From positions 62,001 to 126,000 of the forward strand of contig NW_020170535.1 in assembly GCF_000524195.1 (NCBI RefSeq): a stretch of DNA of 64,000 nucleotides. The letters are read 5' to 3'. The notes below the pieces were generated by a model. It was given only the letters and a program-made list of their open reading frames with translations, had not been told where the DNA came from and made no database searches. Both the position numbers and the translations under genes were made by a program. Shown here one piece after another: positions 11,801 to 23,571 of this stretch (positions are counted from its first letter, which is position 1; every line of letters starts with the position of its first letter). Source of the stretch: Echinococcus granulosus. Lineage: Eukaryota > Platyhelminthes > Cestoda > Cyclophyllidea > Taeniidae.

Positions 11801-14290
11801 AGAATTTAGCATGGAAGGAGAGTGCGCCACGAGTTAATTCATGCCAAATGAGCACAAGTGAATGATGGCTGTTTAAGATTCACAAGAGTTGGTACAACTG
11901 CGACTACCCCCTGTGTGGTCACCTTCACCTAAAGTACAGATGATGCTAGCCGTTAAAGCCGCCTACCCGTCGGCAGTTGACGCTTCACTCTATAGTACTC
12001 ATTGAAGTGCTCAAACAAAAGCGCCTCTGTCAATTCGGTAGTCGGCCCTTGAGCACTTTGGAGTAGTAATGCCACCAAAACGCCAGTTTATCTCACAGTT
12101 GTATCGCAGAAATGATTCAAGTTAAGGCGCCAAATGCACATCAAAAGCCGAGTGAGGCAAATGAAGAGTTCTAGACCACCTTCCTGTCTTTCTTAAATCC
12201 ATCAAATTGCTTTCTTGGGTTACAACATCACCACCGCAACAATTCTCTAACTCAACTTAAAGTATCTTAAGCCTTTTAAATATTCTCACAAGGATCCTGT
12301 CAACAATGTCATTTTCTGTGATTGTGCCACCTTGACTGTTGATTTAGACCCACCTTTCTCTCCCGCTGCCCTGAGAGAATGACTCTATCTCTCGAAAACT
12401 GTCCTGAAGCAGTGCCACGTTCCCCCATTTTGGGAATGTTTTGTTGTGATTTCAATGGTGACCCTTCCGTGGCTTGCCTCGCTATCCCTCTCTCAAGGCA
12501 TGTTTACATGTGGCCCAAGGTCCAAAAAGCTTGGCAACAATACATGTAAAAACATGTGTTTGCCCCCCCCCAAAAAAAAACACCAACTCAGGAATGTGCC
12601 TTTTTCCCCTGTATTTGTATTTATCCATCAGGCACAGAAGGAAAAAAGGGCCATCTTTCCTGTTAAAGTGCTTAATGAATTTCCAAATTTATGCTACCGA
12701 GAGTGCTTAGCTGATTAAGCAATTCGCATCCAACCGGTCAAGTTCAAGTTAGCTGAATCTCACAACCTCCCCATGAGAGGAGTTATGGAAATAAGGGCTG
12801 ATAGCACGGAGCTATGGATACTTAAGGATTTGTGGTGACTTTCTAGCCTATTAATGGCAGTGGTGGATGAATTCCTTAAAGTTCATCTCGCCACTCGGTA
12901 AAAGTACACACACACAGAGTTTGGCGTTTACAATACACTGTTTGAGGCATGTGTATCATGCATGTGCACACGCAAATTTCACTTCATAATCAAATAGGTT
13001 TTACGCAACTAAAAAAGTTTGCAAGTCCAAAGAAGGACTGCCCTGCTCCCACCATCGCGAAGAAGCTCGCTGGACTTTAGCGAATGTACTGCTGCACAGT
13101 AATGTTTGCCTCATTGATATGTGCATCTGACCTATCCTTTACATTTCCGGACGAATCAGCCTCCATGACAAGGACAAGGAGCTCTTTTTGGTGGACTCAA
13201 TTCACTAGTGTCCCCAACTACTTCCAGAATCGTAGGTGCCATAATACCTTCAATGGTAAACGAGATGGCACCCAGTACAATAAATTCTTTTTATATTTGT
13301 ACGTAAATGACAAACATTTCCGTTTAAATACTCGCAGAGATTCCTGCTATAGAGAAAGGAGATATTGTCTTTCAGCTACTAGTTGAAGCCACTTTCGAGT
13401 TTTCTTTTTACAAACTGTCTGCAAAATTATTGCCTGTTCCGTTAGCTATATTTTACCATCATATGGAGCTTTTGCCCTTCTGCCTTGACCAGACACCAGA
13501 CTGGCATAGCATAAACGCGGAGGCAAATTTTCCACTATTTTTAATTTATGAAACTTGAAAAATCTCATTCGTCCTACCGAATGGTATTTTCCATTTGGCC
13601 CGTGTTTTATTTGTACTTATAAACCCACCATCTTGTTTGAACCGTATGCGTAAACTGATAATTGTATCGGAACAGGCTAGTCTAACGGTACTGCGAAGTA
13701 ATCTAAGTGTAACAACCGCCTACATGGGCGGCTGATAGGAAAATTTATAAAATCAAATCATATTTTTAATAGATACAAATGGGGTTCTTTTTTGGGGTGC
13801 AATGGGCTCAGTCATTTGGATTAACCAAACCACTCCATTCGAAAGGAGGAGCCTAGCCAAGTTAATGAATACAAACAACTGTTTGGACACGTCGTGGAAT
13901 GGAAGCCTGGTCATCGAGATGCATTTTCACACCCCTCCTGGTATTTCCGTGCCTTCCCACAAGTATGAGACAGTGTTAACAATGTTTTCCGACATGGCCA
14001 ATTTGGTTCTGATTTACCATTGGTCGGTTGCATTAAGTTGGTAATCCGAAGACCAAAGGAGGTTGAATGTCGAAGAAGGAGTTGACCTTTCCTTTGGAGT
14101 TAGTAAACAATGACAAATTGGTCTGAACAAACTCAATTTTTTAAGGAAAAGCAGCATATGAAGATTTTAATCCACCTCGACACTTGCCAAGTCTAAAAAA
14201 TTGTTTGAAAGAAAAGAGTAAATAAGGCAATTCATTTAGTGTTTTTTTTTGGGAAGAGAGGAAAATAAGTTATGCTTGGACAAAGTAGCA
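8811..14290. other. Intergenic, no supportable gene
   Basis: Longest frame is 129 codons on the minus strand at 9628-10017, without domain, supporting splice sites or neighbours. Otherwise AT-rich, with no repeat-family copies noticed. Confidence 0.5.
12563..12580 (+). repeat. Adjacent homopolymers, C9 then A9
   Basis: Nine C residues are followed by nine A residues, in non-coding sequence. Base counts in such runs are unreliable in many assemblies. Confidence 0.7.
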
Positions 14291-14296
14291 TTTATT
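14291..14296 (-). terminator. Poly(A) signal AATAAA of the minus-strand gene ending at 14322
   Basis: The plus strand reads TTTATT, giving AATAAA on the minus strand, 26 bp beyond the stop codon of the terminal exon. Hexamer and spacing are typical of a cleavage/polyadenylation site and support that exon as the real 3' end of the gene. Confidence 0.6.
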
Positions 14297-14321
14297 AGTC
14301 ATCGACTCTTTCCCGAAGGGT

Positions 14322-17300
14322 CTAAAAGTAAGACTTTAACATTGTTTGGGCATCAGACTGTGTTGCCGAATTATGGTCTACTAGCCAATCAGCAATTTGT
14401 TGGGGGGTAATGCGTCTAGCGTGTATCCCAATCAAGCCTGCTAACGGCCATAGCAACGCAGACAGTGTCTCTCTCATCTGGGGCAGCCAGGCAAGCAGGC
14501 GATTTAGGTGAAAAATCACGACGCCTACTTAAAAATGCTCTCTTATTCTAAATCACCCTTTCAGCTGCCTGAAGTTGGAATCTATCTACACTAAACTTCG
14601 TAAATTAGTTGAAAATCGTAATTTTACATCATACTTGTCTTAGAAGGGGGTATATCTGCAGACTCAAATATGGTAGGACATAGTACATAGGAGGCAGATT
14701 TAAATTTAAATCCAGCGATCCTATTGGCTATGGTCGCGTTGATTTGGACAGGTTAATGCCTTTACCTCAGTGGTGTCACCAGAGTCTGCATAATTTCGCT
14801 TTTTAATTACTAAAGACATTGAGCAGTTGCCATCAAATCCTTGCTGAAAGGTGGTTCATTTGTGTCAGATTAAGTCATCATATTGTCCTCCGATTCCTGG
14901 GATATAGAAGGAATAGTCGAACGTCTTTCACCGATTCCTGAACACTTGAAAGTATCAGAGTCAGCTACCAAAAGTTATTAAAATTTAAAAATTCCACGCA
15001 AAAGAGAAACCAAGGTTAAACTTATCTTGTGTGACATCTAAGACGCTGCTACGTTGTCGTTTCCGTGAGTGTACCTGCACTAGACTATTCCCAAGACATT
15101 CTTTTTATTATCCTGGGATGAGTCAAGAAAGGCATTAAAATTATCGCCTTAAATAATCTGAATTATATATTTCCCCATACTTCTGTGGATTACTATTGTT
15201 TAGAAATAACTTATCACTAATTCTTATTTGTCCCTTCTTAATAACCGGATCTTGGAAGCCGCGTGTAAGCTCACTCCACACGGTTATGTGGAGAGCATTT
15301 TAATTTTGCCGTGCAATAAAGTAATTTTACAAACATTTAAAAAAATATGTTATACCAGCTTCCTGAATGTTTTGGAAAAATTCCTCTAAAAATTGAATTA
15401 TTCCTCCTACTTGGGAACATTAAGGTAAACGTCTATGAATCATGTTGGGGCAAGTGAGGTAGTTCCGTGGAAACAATTAATCGCGCATGAAGTTTAAATC
15501 AGATTAATGTCGGTTTTGAATTTCGTACCTGAAAAGTGAAATCCAGTCCATCCACCATGTCAGTAACTATTTACAAGGATCAAGGGGCCGAACAGTTAAC
15601 AGGGTCAGAAGCCTTTCTCAAGTAGCGTCAAAGATGCTTTGACCTCAGATCACCGTGTGTCACTCAAGTCTACAGTGGGTTTTAGGTATCAAAATACAAA
15701 AATGCTTCAAATATTTCTTCTACATAGGCAAAAAAGTGGCAAAGCACCGTAAAAAAGACTTAGACATCAAGTCGCTTCTTTTTGGTTATGAATTCATCAA
15801 ACCGAGTCGCACGAGTGCTGTGCTCGGGATTGAGTGGTCTCTTCACTTGACAAGAAGTGTCGCTAGGTCTGATCTTGACAATGGAAGTATCAAGACTGTC
15901 ATCTGAGCGCAATTGTGCTAGTCCATTAGGATAAAAAATTTAGAAGTACTAATTGCTGCGGCGATCCATTGAAGAATTGCAGTCTTGGGTGCTGATGCTT
16001 TAGCACTGCTGACGTCACTCAACCTAGGTGGAATTCATCAATGCCGTCTTATGCATCTAAGCTAGCCCAAGGTGTTATAATTCATGACTGATGAGTTCCA
16101 TTGAAGTATATGTCTCTGGTTAAAAAAAAATATTACTTTTACCTTGGATTGAGTTAGTTCATGTGAAGGTAGAAGTGCCCCCTGAACGCTGCTAATGAAT
16201 GAATTCGGTATGCCCAGATGCACCACAATTTTCCAGATGGTTCCGACAAAAACCACTGCACATGGAAGGAAAGATGTTTTTTCCTGCGTAAAAGAAGAAT
16301 CTTGCTGCACCCGTCTGCCCTTAGCGATTGTAGGGAGTCCATAAAACTCCCAAACTGTCTTTTGGCTGTAACAGCGAAACACAATAAAATTTGCTGCTGT
16401 CGCGGCGTCGTATATGAAGAAATGCCTGAATACTTCACCATCTCAACAATTTAAAGGCGTAACCGACTTAATATTTGAGTCGCTATGCTCTATATTAAAG
16501 ATTATGCTTATTTCTTTTCTCTACTTGGAACTCTTCTGCAACAAATTCAAGCCTAAGGTCTCGAAGAAACTCCCTCACCGTGACCAATATGTCCATAGTT
16601 CAAATGCGGGAACTAGTTGCCACTCACTTGTTTGACAGATTCGTTCGTTGGTAAAAAACGAAAAACTGAAACTCTCCTTAGGTCAGGAACTTCCTTCATT
16701 CATCTTTGACTATTTTTCATTCAAGTAGTCTGCTTATGACTCGATTTTGTGCAACCGGTTAGCAGAAATTGATGACAGACGTATGCCACACATTCGTGAA
16801 GCAAAACACAGATAAGAAATCCAAGTGTCACACATATGTGACGCTGATTTGTACTCAAAACTTTTTTAAGCAGGGTGGATTTAGGCAACTTGTCTGTCTT
16901 TAAGGGAGTCCCAAAAAGCCGATGCAGGGATACCTCCACAACCGAAGGCTAATTTGATGAAGAATTTGTTGAGTTTCCGTAACTTGAGCCAATTTCAACT
17001 ATAGAACCGCCTAAACTGGAAGAATGGAGATGCAACGCTTGGCGCATGGTCATCTCTCTACACCCCATGCTGGCACGCACGCACAACTGCGTGTCTCAAA
17101 TTGCGTCACAGCCACACGCAGTAGGGTGGTGAGGGTGGAAATCAAAAATCGATAGCAAGCGCTTTTGGGATTGGTGGACAGGCGAGAGCATGAACTTAAC
17201 TCCACCCACCACTGTCGTGAGTAGAGCAGGTCTCCTTTTTTTTCGGTGCATGAAAGGCTGTCTTGGTATGGGAGTGAGGGTGCGGAAGGGCGCAAGAGAG

Positions 17301-17950
17301 AGTGAAAGGGAAATCTCGGAACGGTGGCGGTGGTGATGGTGGAACTGTCTAAATTCAAAGCCCTCCATTCCTTTTTTTGCCCTGTGTCCGCAAAAAACGC
17401 CAAAGTCGGAATTTCAGGTGGTTTTTTTTGGACAGTCTGGAAATTTTATTTACTGAATAAAATAACTAGGCGACAGGCAGACATAAACACTAAAATTAAA
17501 CCATCTGCAGGTGTAAGTGATTGATTTCAGTGAGTTAAAAACACAGGCTTAATACTGCCGGCCTTGCTATTAAAAGTTAAACAACAACAGCAAACATATT
17601 AAACCAACGTAGGGAAGAACTGAAAGAATAGTTACTTTCAGCCCTCTATTTTGGTAAAAATTGTCCGTTTTCTTCACACCCCTTGGTTTTTCCCGAAAAG
17701 CATTAATCTCAGCCTCCTAATCCATCCACCGCCTTACCTGAAGCATGATCTCTTATAACGATCACTTTACCCACCGTTGGTAGGGAACTCTACTTGGGGA
17801 GTAGCTCTTCTTTTGCAAGTAAAATCTTTAATATTTCTTACACTATCTAGGAGAGGTTTACTTCGTACTGCTTCGAGATCGTGAGTGCAGAACCATTCAA
17901 CCCAGGATCGGATTACTCGCTTAGCCTTACTTGTTGTATCCCATTTCATA
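14322..17950 (-). CDS. 3' part of an unrecognised minus-strand gene (three in-phase terminal exons)
   Basis: Exons, in transcription order: 17950-17771 (starts with 1 base of a split codon, ends phase 2 at GG|GTAAAG), 16365-16143 (acceptor TGTTACAG, donor AAG|GTAAAAG, phase 2 to 0) and 14477-14322 (acceptor CTGCCCCAG, ends TAG). All three frames stay open and the phases match exactly. An AATAAA follows the stop by 26 bp. The encoded C-terminal part is about 185 residues of mixed, globular-looking sequence, for example AKRVIRSWVEWF, FYGLPTIAKGRR and TPQQIADWLVDHN. The last exon begins with a hydrophobic run (ALLWPLAGLIGI), too short to call a membrane segment. A faint resemblance of the first exon to RasGEF N-terminal repeats is not sufficient for a call. 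I do not recognise the family. Intervening exons and the 5' end are not resolved. Confidence 0.6.
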
Positions 17951-18800
17951 CTTTACAGAAAAAAAGTTGCATTTTTTCTGCTTAAATCATTTTATTGTTT
18001 GGTCTTAAGCTCATGTTTTATCCTCTTCTAGCTGCAACCGCCGTGGATTATGCAGTTACTTGCAAAAGTGGAAAATTCCAATGAAAGAGAAGTGCTTCTT
18101 TAGGTAGCAAAACCAAAACTCATGCAAACTTGATACTTTGCCTCAAATACATGAATGCTATTAATCCTAAAAGTATAATTTATCAAGTCTTCCTTCAACG
18201 CAACAGAACAGTCCAGATGCTGTCCATGGTGTACTATGTGTGTGGAAATGGAAAAAAAGGAGGTCACGAAATCCGACACTTATAAATCGTGTCTACAATT
18301 CAGTGGCAAGGGTAATTTGAGGAGCCACAGTTAACTGCATGTTCTCCCAAGAACGATATTTCGGTAGACTTGAAGTATGCATTCAAAGGCACCGGCTAGA
18401 CTCTTAACGCCGTTTTGATATTCTTCGTGTCTTCTAGTTTTCAATCGGGAACACCAAAGCAATAAGTGGTGTGCGTTAGGATCGGAGGGAGATGTAGGAA
18501 AATAATTAATGACCCTGGTTCACATCAGTCTACCCTCCACTTTCCCTGGCTCTCAGTCATAACGATATTGACATTTGCTGTAGATTAGAGTGTTAAGGCT
18601 ATGTAAAGTGCCACATCAGTGGTGCATGTGGTGCCCTTTTAACCAATGGTTTTGCTGGTGCCTCTATTGTTGAATGCTTGGCGTTCCATTGAATAGATCT
18701 TGCACCTATAAAACCATAAAGTCGCACATCATCTACACGTACACATATACCACCTAAGTTGATGATAAACGCATTGGATGTATGTAAATTACAACTTTTT

Positions 18801-18821
18801 CACACACACACACGCACACAC
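18801..18821 (+). repeat. (CA)n microsatellite
   Basis: CA repeat with one G interruption, in sequence that would be intronic to the minus-strand gene if the exon at 22.7 kb belongs to it. Confidence 0.8.
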
Positions 18822-20519
18822 CCCGTCATCTCGCCATTCCGCACCTCGACTCCTCCATCGAATAGCTAAAGTACATGCACAATGCATGCAGCTAGTAGTG
18901 AGTACCGTAAAAGTGCACGTTTGTTAGCTGGTATGTGTATACGATCGAGTTGTGCAAATGTTGCCAAATGTGAAAATGCAATGAAGGTGGAGCTTGAAGT
19001 GCGCCCTCCGCGAGGGAGCCCTCCGACTAGTAGGCGGGTGGATTTCTGTGTGACTATTTACCCGATCTGCTTATACAGAGTACTTTGGGTACTACATAAA
19101 ACTTGTGTTTGAAAGACACACAGCAGTGCTGCCACATCTCAGGACACCCCGTTCAGATGCCCCATAGACGAAGGAGAGAGCTGCCTAAATTACTGTAGGT
19201 CTTGCGGGGACGATAATCCTCAATCACATAGTAATAAACGGAGAAAGGAACATTTAAATATATTTAAATCATCAGCAAGGGCCACTTCCCTTAGGATAGA
19301 TTATTTTATAACAAAGTTTTAAAAGTGGGTTTATAGTTTGTGGAGCCCACTTTGAAGACCCACACCGATTCTGTAATTTCATCGTACCCCGAGCTTTGCC
19401 CTTAATACTTTATGCCTTGTGGAAAAAAAATGAATCTCTATTTAATTTAATATATATGTGTGTGACAGAATCAATGTGAGAAAACAAAAAAACAGGGATT
19501 TTGCCTGTACCTCAAGATTTTAATTCTGCCCCAGAACAATCTGCTCTTTTATCACGTAGGCTGTCAGGAGGGAAATGTGAAATTAATCTCTCTCATCAAT
19601 TCACGGGAAAATTTTTTTACTAAATCTGTGATTTCCATACATAACAATGCACCTTTTTAAGGCTTCTTCATTTAAAAGTAAAAAGGTTACCCCTAGCTCA
19701 CCTTTATTTTCCAACTGGCTCCTTCAATGGGTTGTCTGTCCGATGCCAGGTGAAGGTGGTAATCGCCGTATGGGAAAAGAGCATCAAGAAAATACGGAGA
19801 ATGGGGATGTTTGCAGGGGGATATCTCTTTCCTTCCTATCCCAATGTGCAAATTTTCTCTTTAGTGAATTTGGGGCAGTATGATATCATTCACTGCCTCT
19901 TAAGAATGGATCATATGGTCATTTCCAACTAAGAAATTTTACTTCGAAGCCTTCAATTTTTTATCTGTCAAGTAAGTCCCAGCTTTAATTACTTAGCTTT
20001 GAAAAAATAAACAATTTTTAGTGAACGATTGCCTCTGTAGTCCATCACACACACGAACACAATAAGCGGAGTCCTCTGGAGATGAAGTGATGCTTGCCTT
20101 TGAAATGCGGGACTGGTAGATGAGCAGTGGAGAGAATGGAGGTGTTTTAAATACCTTTTACATCTATTAATCAGTCAAATCTTGGTTTTCTATTCAGTAA
20201 CTTCCGCTGTTCTGATGAAGTTACCAAATTGCTGGAGAAAGCTTTTTAAAACACTTTAATGATTGAAATAGTTACCAGTAAAATGTATCAGCCTTTTCTA
20301 ATTAGACACGGCTAAGCTCATAAAACTCCGACCATGGGGAAAGGATGGTACTAACCCCGGAGGGGTGGGATAGGTGGGTGGGTAGTGAGTGAAGTGGCAT
20401 ATTTGTTTTGTTGACTAACATCGCAATACAAAAGCCATTTCTCATTATAAGTCAGTAAACCATTCAAAATGGACTTCTCATTGTCTCATTAATCGTGAAA
20501 GAAATAAAAACAATTTCAT

Positions 20520-20715
20520 CGTTTTTAAAGCTTACTGTCATCTGTTGATGCAGGTGGCCAGGGTTTCAGTTACTTAGCCTTCACTTTTTTTAGTTGATGA
20601 GAGTAGGTATTCCTGACACCTTAGTCTCGAAGGCATGTGCCAATAGTGACACTATGAAAAATAGCGGGTCATTCTAAAAGTGATGCATCCATCTTTAAGA
20701 GATTTATAACTAGCT
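20520..20715. repeat. First member of a diverged repeat pair
   Basis: Shares ordered blocks with 21465-21690: GTCATCTG, TGACACCTTAGTC, CGAA, CTATGAAAAA and AAAGTGATGCATCCATCTTT. The pair is about 1 kb apart in the same orientation. The pattern suggests an old dispersed element, perhaps a DNA-transposon end, rather than a recent tandem duplication. A sequence gap lies just downstream. Confidence 0.4.
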
Positions 20716-20796
20716 AACTTTCGTTGGAAGTGGCGAATAAAAAGCCACTCACAATACACACTCTTGCAGCCTTTGGGATTAACTTTCCTATTCACA

Positions 20797-20896
20797 NNNN
20801 NNNNNNNNNNNNNNNNNNNNNNNNNNNNNNNNNNNNNNNNNNNNNNNNNNNNNNNNNNNNNNNNNNNNNNNNNNNNNNNNNNNNNNNNNNNNNNNN
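20797..20896. other. Assembly gap (100 N)
   Basis: Exactly 100 Ns between the first member of the repeat pair and the GAA microsatellite, so missing repetitive sequence is likely. It could hide an exon of the minus-strand gene. Confidence 0.98.
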
Positions 20897-21043
20897 TTTT
20901 ATTTCATGCGATTCTACCTCCACCTCGTACACTTCATTTACACGGCTCTTCTAGTCTCTAGCACTGGCGCCGAAGAATTAGGCTACTAGACAAGGCACCA
21001 CTGTGGCTCTCAGGATTGAGAGAACGTGGAAAGTGTGCCTCGT

Positions 21044-21075
21044 GAAGAAGAAGAAGAAGAAGAAGAAGAAGAAGA
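21044..21075 (+). repeat. (GAA)n microsatellite
   Basis: About ten and a half GAA units, about 150 bp after an assembly gap. It produces a spurious poly-Phe frame on the minus strand. Confidence 0.85.
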
Positions 21076-21464
21076 GACCTGGCGACCTTGAGCTCTCACT
21101 CATCTGACACCCGGCTAAGCTTGTACGTATCACTGTACACACCAATGCAGACGACATCACAAATTCTACGCAAAGAAAGTGAGTGTGAGTGACAGTGGCT
21201 TTTCCTATACTTTATGCAGCATTTTACAACTCAAACTAATTGTTGGTGAAAATTTCATCTTTATATCAACATTCAGGATCAGTAGTATTCAGGGGATGAG
21301 GTAGTTCGTGTCTCCGAGGTGCGGTAGAGGCGGGACGATCGTGGAGGGAAAACTGGCAACATGTCCACCTGCTCAACAGTAAAATGCAAAAGTCATTTGT
21401 CATCGCAATTTTCATCAGCGGCATGTGAATTTGAAGAAACAAAGGCAAAGTGGATGGTCTTTAG

Positions 21465-21690
21465 AGCCTGTAGTCATCTGGTAGTGCGTTTGGAATGCAT
21501 GTACCTCGACACATGTAGCAGGACTGTTCCAGTTGAAGCAAACCGTTTCATCACACACTTTAAACATTACCCAACTTTGCTCTTGACACCTTAGTCCCGA
21601 AAAAAAGTGATAATTGCGACACACGATTCTTCTCTATGAAAAACGGTGAATCGTCCTGAAAGTAATGCATCCATGTTTGAGTGATTTGCT
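21465..21690. repeat. Second member of the diverged repeat pair
   Basis: Carries AGTCATCTGG, TTGACACCTTAGTCCCGAA, CTATGAAAAACGG and GAAAGTAATGCATCCATGTTT in the same order and orientation as 20520-20715. No transposase frame is evident in either copy. Confidence 0.4.
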
Positions 21691-22667
21691 ACCACAACCG
21701 CATTACTTAAACCATTTCTGGGTTGTGCGTTTGCCACCACATACTACGCTTCTCACGGAAAGCTGGAGCATCTGCTCCACTTGTGGTTCGGTTAGTGAGG
21801 CTAACACATTCCACTTGCATGCATCATCCATCAGGTGGAGTTGGTGTTTGGTGATAGCATTTGATGATATAAATGACGGACAAATGGTAGAGGGCACAAT
21901 CAAAGGCACCGCACCGTCAGACAGGCAGACGTACATCCATACTTCGTCTTGTATACCCATAAACAACCGAATGTATATTTGAGGTAATTGCGAGTTTCAG
22001 AAATCCATAGGGACGTGTTACATTGAGAACTGTACGAAAGTACACCAATTATTAAGAAGCAGCAGTTTCACTTTTGATAATGAAACAGATGAATTTGTAT
22101 TCTTCTTTTCATTCATTGGTAATGTTGATCAGGTTTAGGGCGATGTGATTGGATGACCTAAATGTGACTTGGGCTGCATTCATGCAGTGGAGAAATGTAG
22201 CATGACCTCTAAATTTTCTCATGTATTTTGAGGCAACCATTCTTGTGACATCGCAACCAATACAGTCAATTCTTTATCCGTTAGTACCTCAATTAGGCAC
22301 TCTCTTCCTTTAATACATTATCCCATATTTCCCCACGAGTGTCGTGGGTACTGCCTGCCCCTCACCATTCGTCCTTTTTTTCAAAAACGACGCCATGACG
22401 GAGTGAGTTGTAATGGCCCTTTCTTCCCTCCCGTGGAAACCGAATTTTCCAAAATTCTTTCTTCATTTCTGCATGATTCATTGCTGCATGTAGGGAAGGT
22501 TAAAAGTTCCGTTTGCAGTCGGACTTTCGGTGAGAGTTCTTCCCGTGCTCTTTTTTCTCTAGCTCCAAACAGGATGGCCCACGGTGATTGCGACTTGAGA
22601 AGGGCGCGGGAGAGGAAGGAGGGGAGTGGAAGGGGGTTTGACAGTGCACTTCAGTTCTTTGAGTCAC

Positions 22668-22850
22668 CGAAAGACATCTTTCTGCCCTCTCTTCCCAGTT
22701 TTAACCGCACTATGCCTTTTTTTTTCCACAAAGTGGTGACTAAGTCTTGATGCAATAATGCCGCCTCTTCGATTTCACGCAACTCTTCATCTGAACTCAC
22801 TCGACTTGTAATGCTTCTCCTTCTACAAGAAGATTTCACTGTAGCCAGTG
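22668..22850 (-). CDS. Candidate internal exon, minus strand, unknown protein
   Basis: On the minus strand a good acceptor (TTATGCTCCAG) opens 61 codons of reading frame that can end at a TCG|GTGACT donor (183 nt, phase 1 to 1). The peptide is protein-like: a basic Ser/Arg start (SCRRRSITSR), then an acidic helical run (DEELREIEEAALL), then KKKG. It may be a 5' exon of the gene ending at 14322. It cannot join directly to the exon at 17950, which needs phase 2, so at least one further exon would lie between them. Family not recognised. Confidence 0.4.
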
Positions 22851-23356
22851 CTGGAGCATAAGTACAAAACAAGCCGGGTAAATGTAGGGCCTTTCATTCT
22901 GCACCGCGTACGTTTCCACGCCTCATAGGCATGTATCAGGTTTACCTTGACCGTCGTTGACTTTCAAAGGAGAAAGCACAATGCTCCAATCCCAACATTG
23001 ATGATTGTTAAGGCAAAAGATTTTGTTTAAAGTGAACTTTTTGATTTTGTTATTACTTTTTGCAAATGTAATTATTAAGAAGCTGATGAATAAACGCAGA
23101 CTTTTGCCATTGTTAGCTTCGGCCTTTTCGAAAGTACGGAAGGAGTCATGCAGACATTCAATGTCGACCGGTACTGTGATTGTCGCAGATTGGGCACTGT
23201 CGATTAGTTAAGTCGTTTCAAAAGTCTCACACATTGACTAATTGATCATACCTGCTATGAGTGGGTGGTATATGATGAAATAAAGCGTTGGCCAGTGCCT
23301 CGTCACTGGACACATACATCCATCGGAGTGTACGAACTTACAAACGACCATCACAC

Positions 23357-23386
23357 CGACTGATTGACTGACTGACTAACTGACTG
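23357..23386 (+). repeat. (GACT)n tetranucleotide repeat
   Basis: About seven GACT-like units with a few substitutions, followed by CpG-richer sequence up to about 24.0 kb. Confidence 0.65.
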
Positions 23387-23551
23387 CCGCCGTCACAGCC
23401 GTCACAGTGAGAGAGCGAGCGAACGAGTTAGCGTGAGAAGCCATTTACGATCATCGGGAGAGCACTGATTGGTGTACATAAATCAAACTATGCGCCCCGC
23501 GAACACATTCACTTTTGTATGTGTGTGTATGTGCGATCCCGGGGTTTTCAA

Positions 23552-23571
23552 GCACACACACACACACACAC
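23552..23571 (+). repeat. (CA)n microsatellite
   Basis: Ten CA units in a GC-richer stretch without a supportable exon. Confidence 0.8.
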
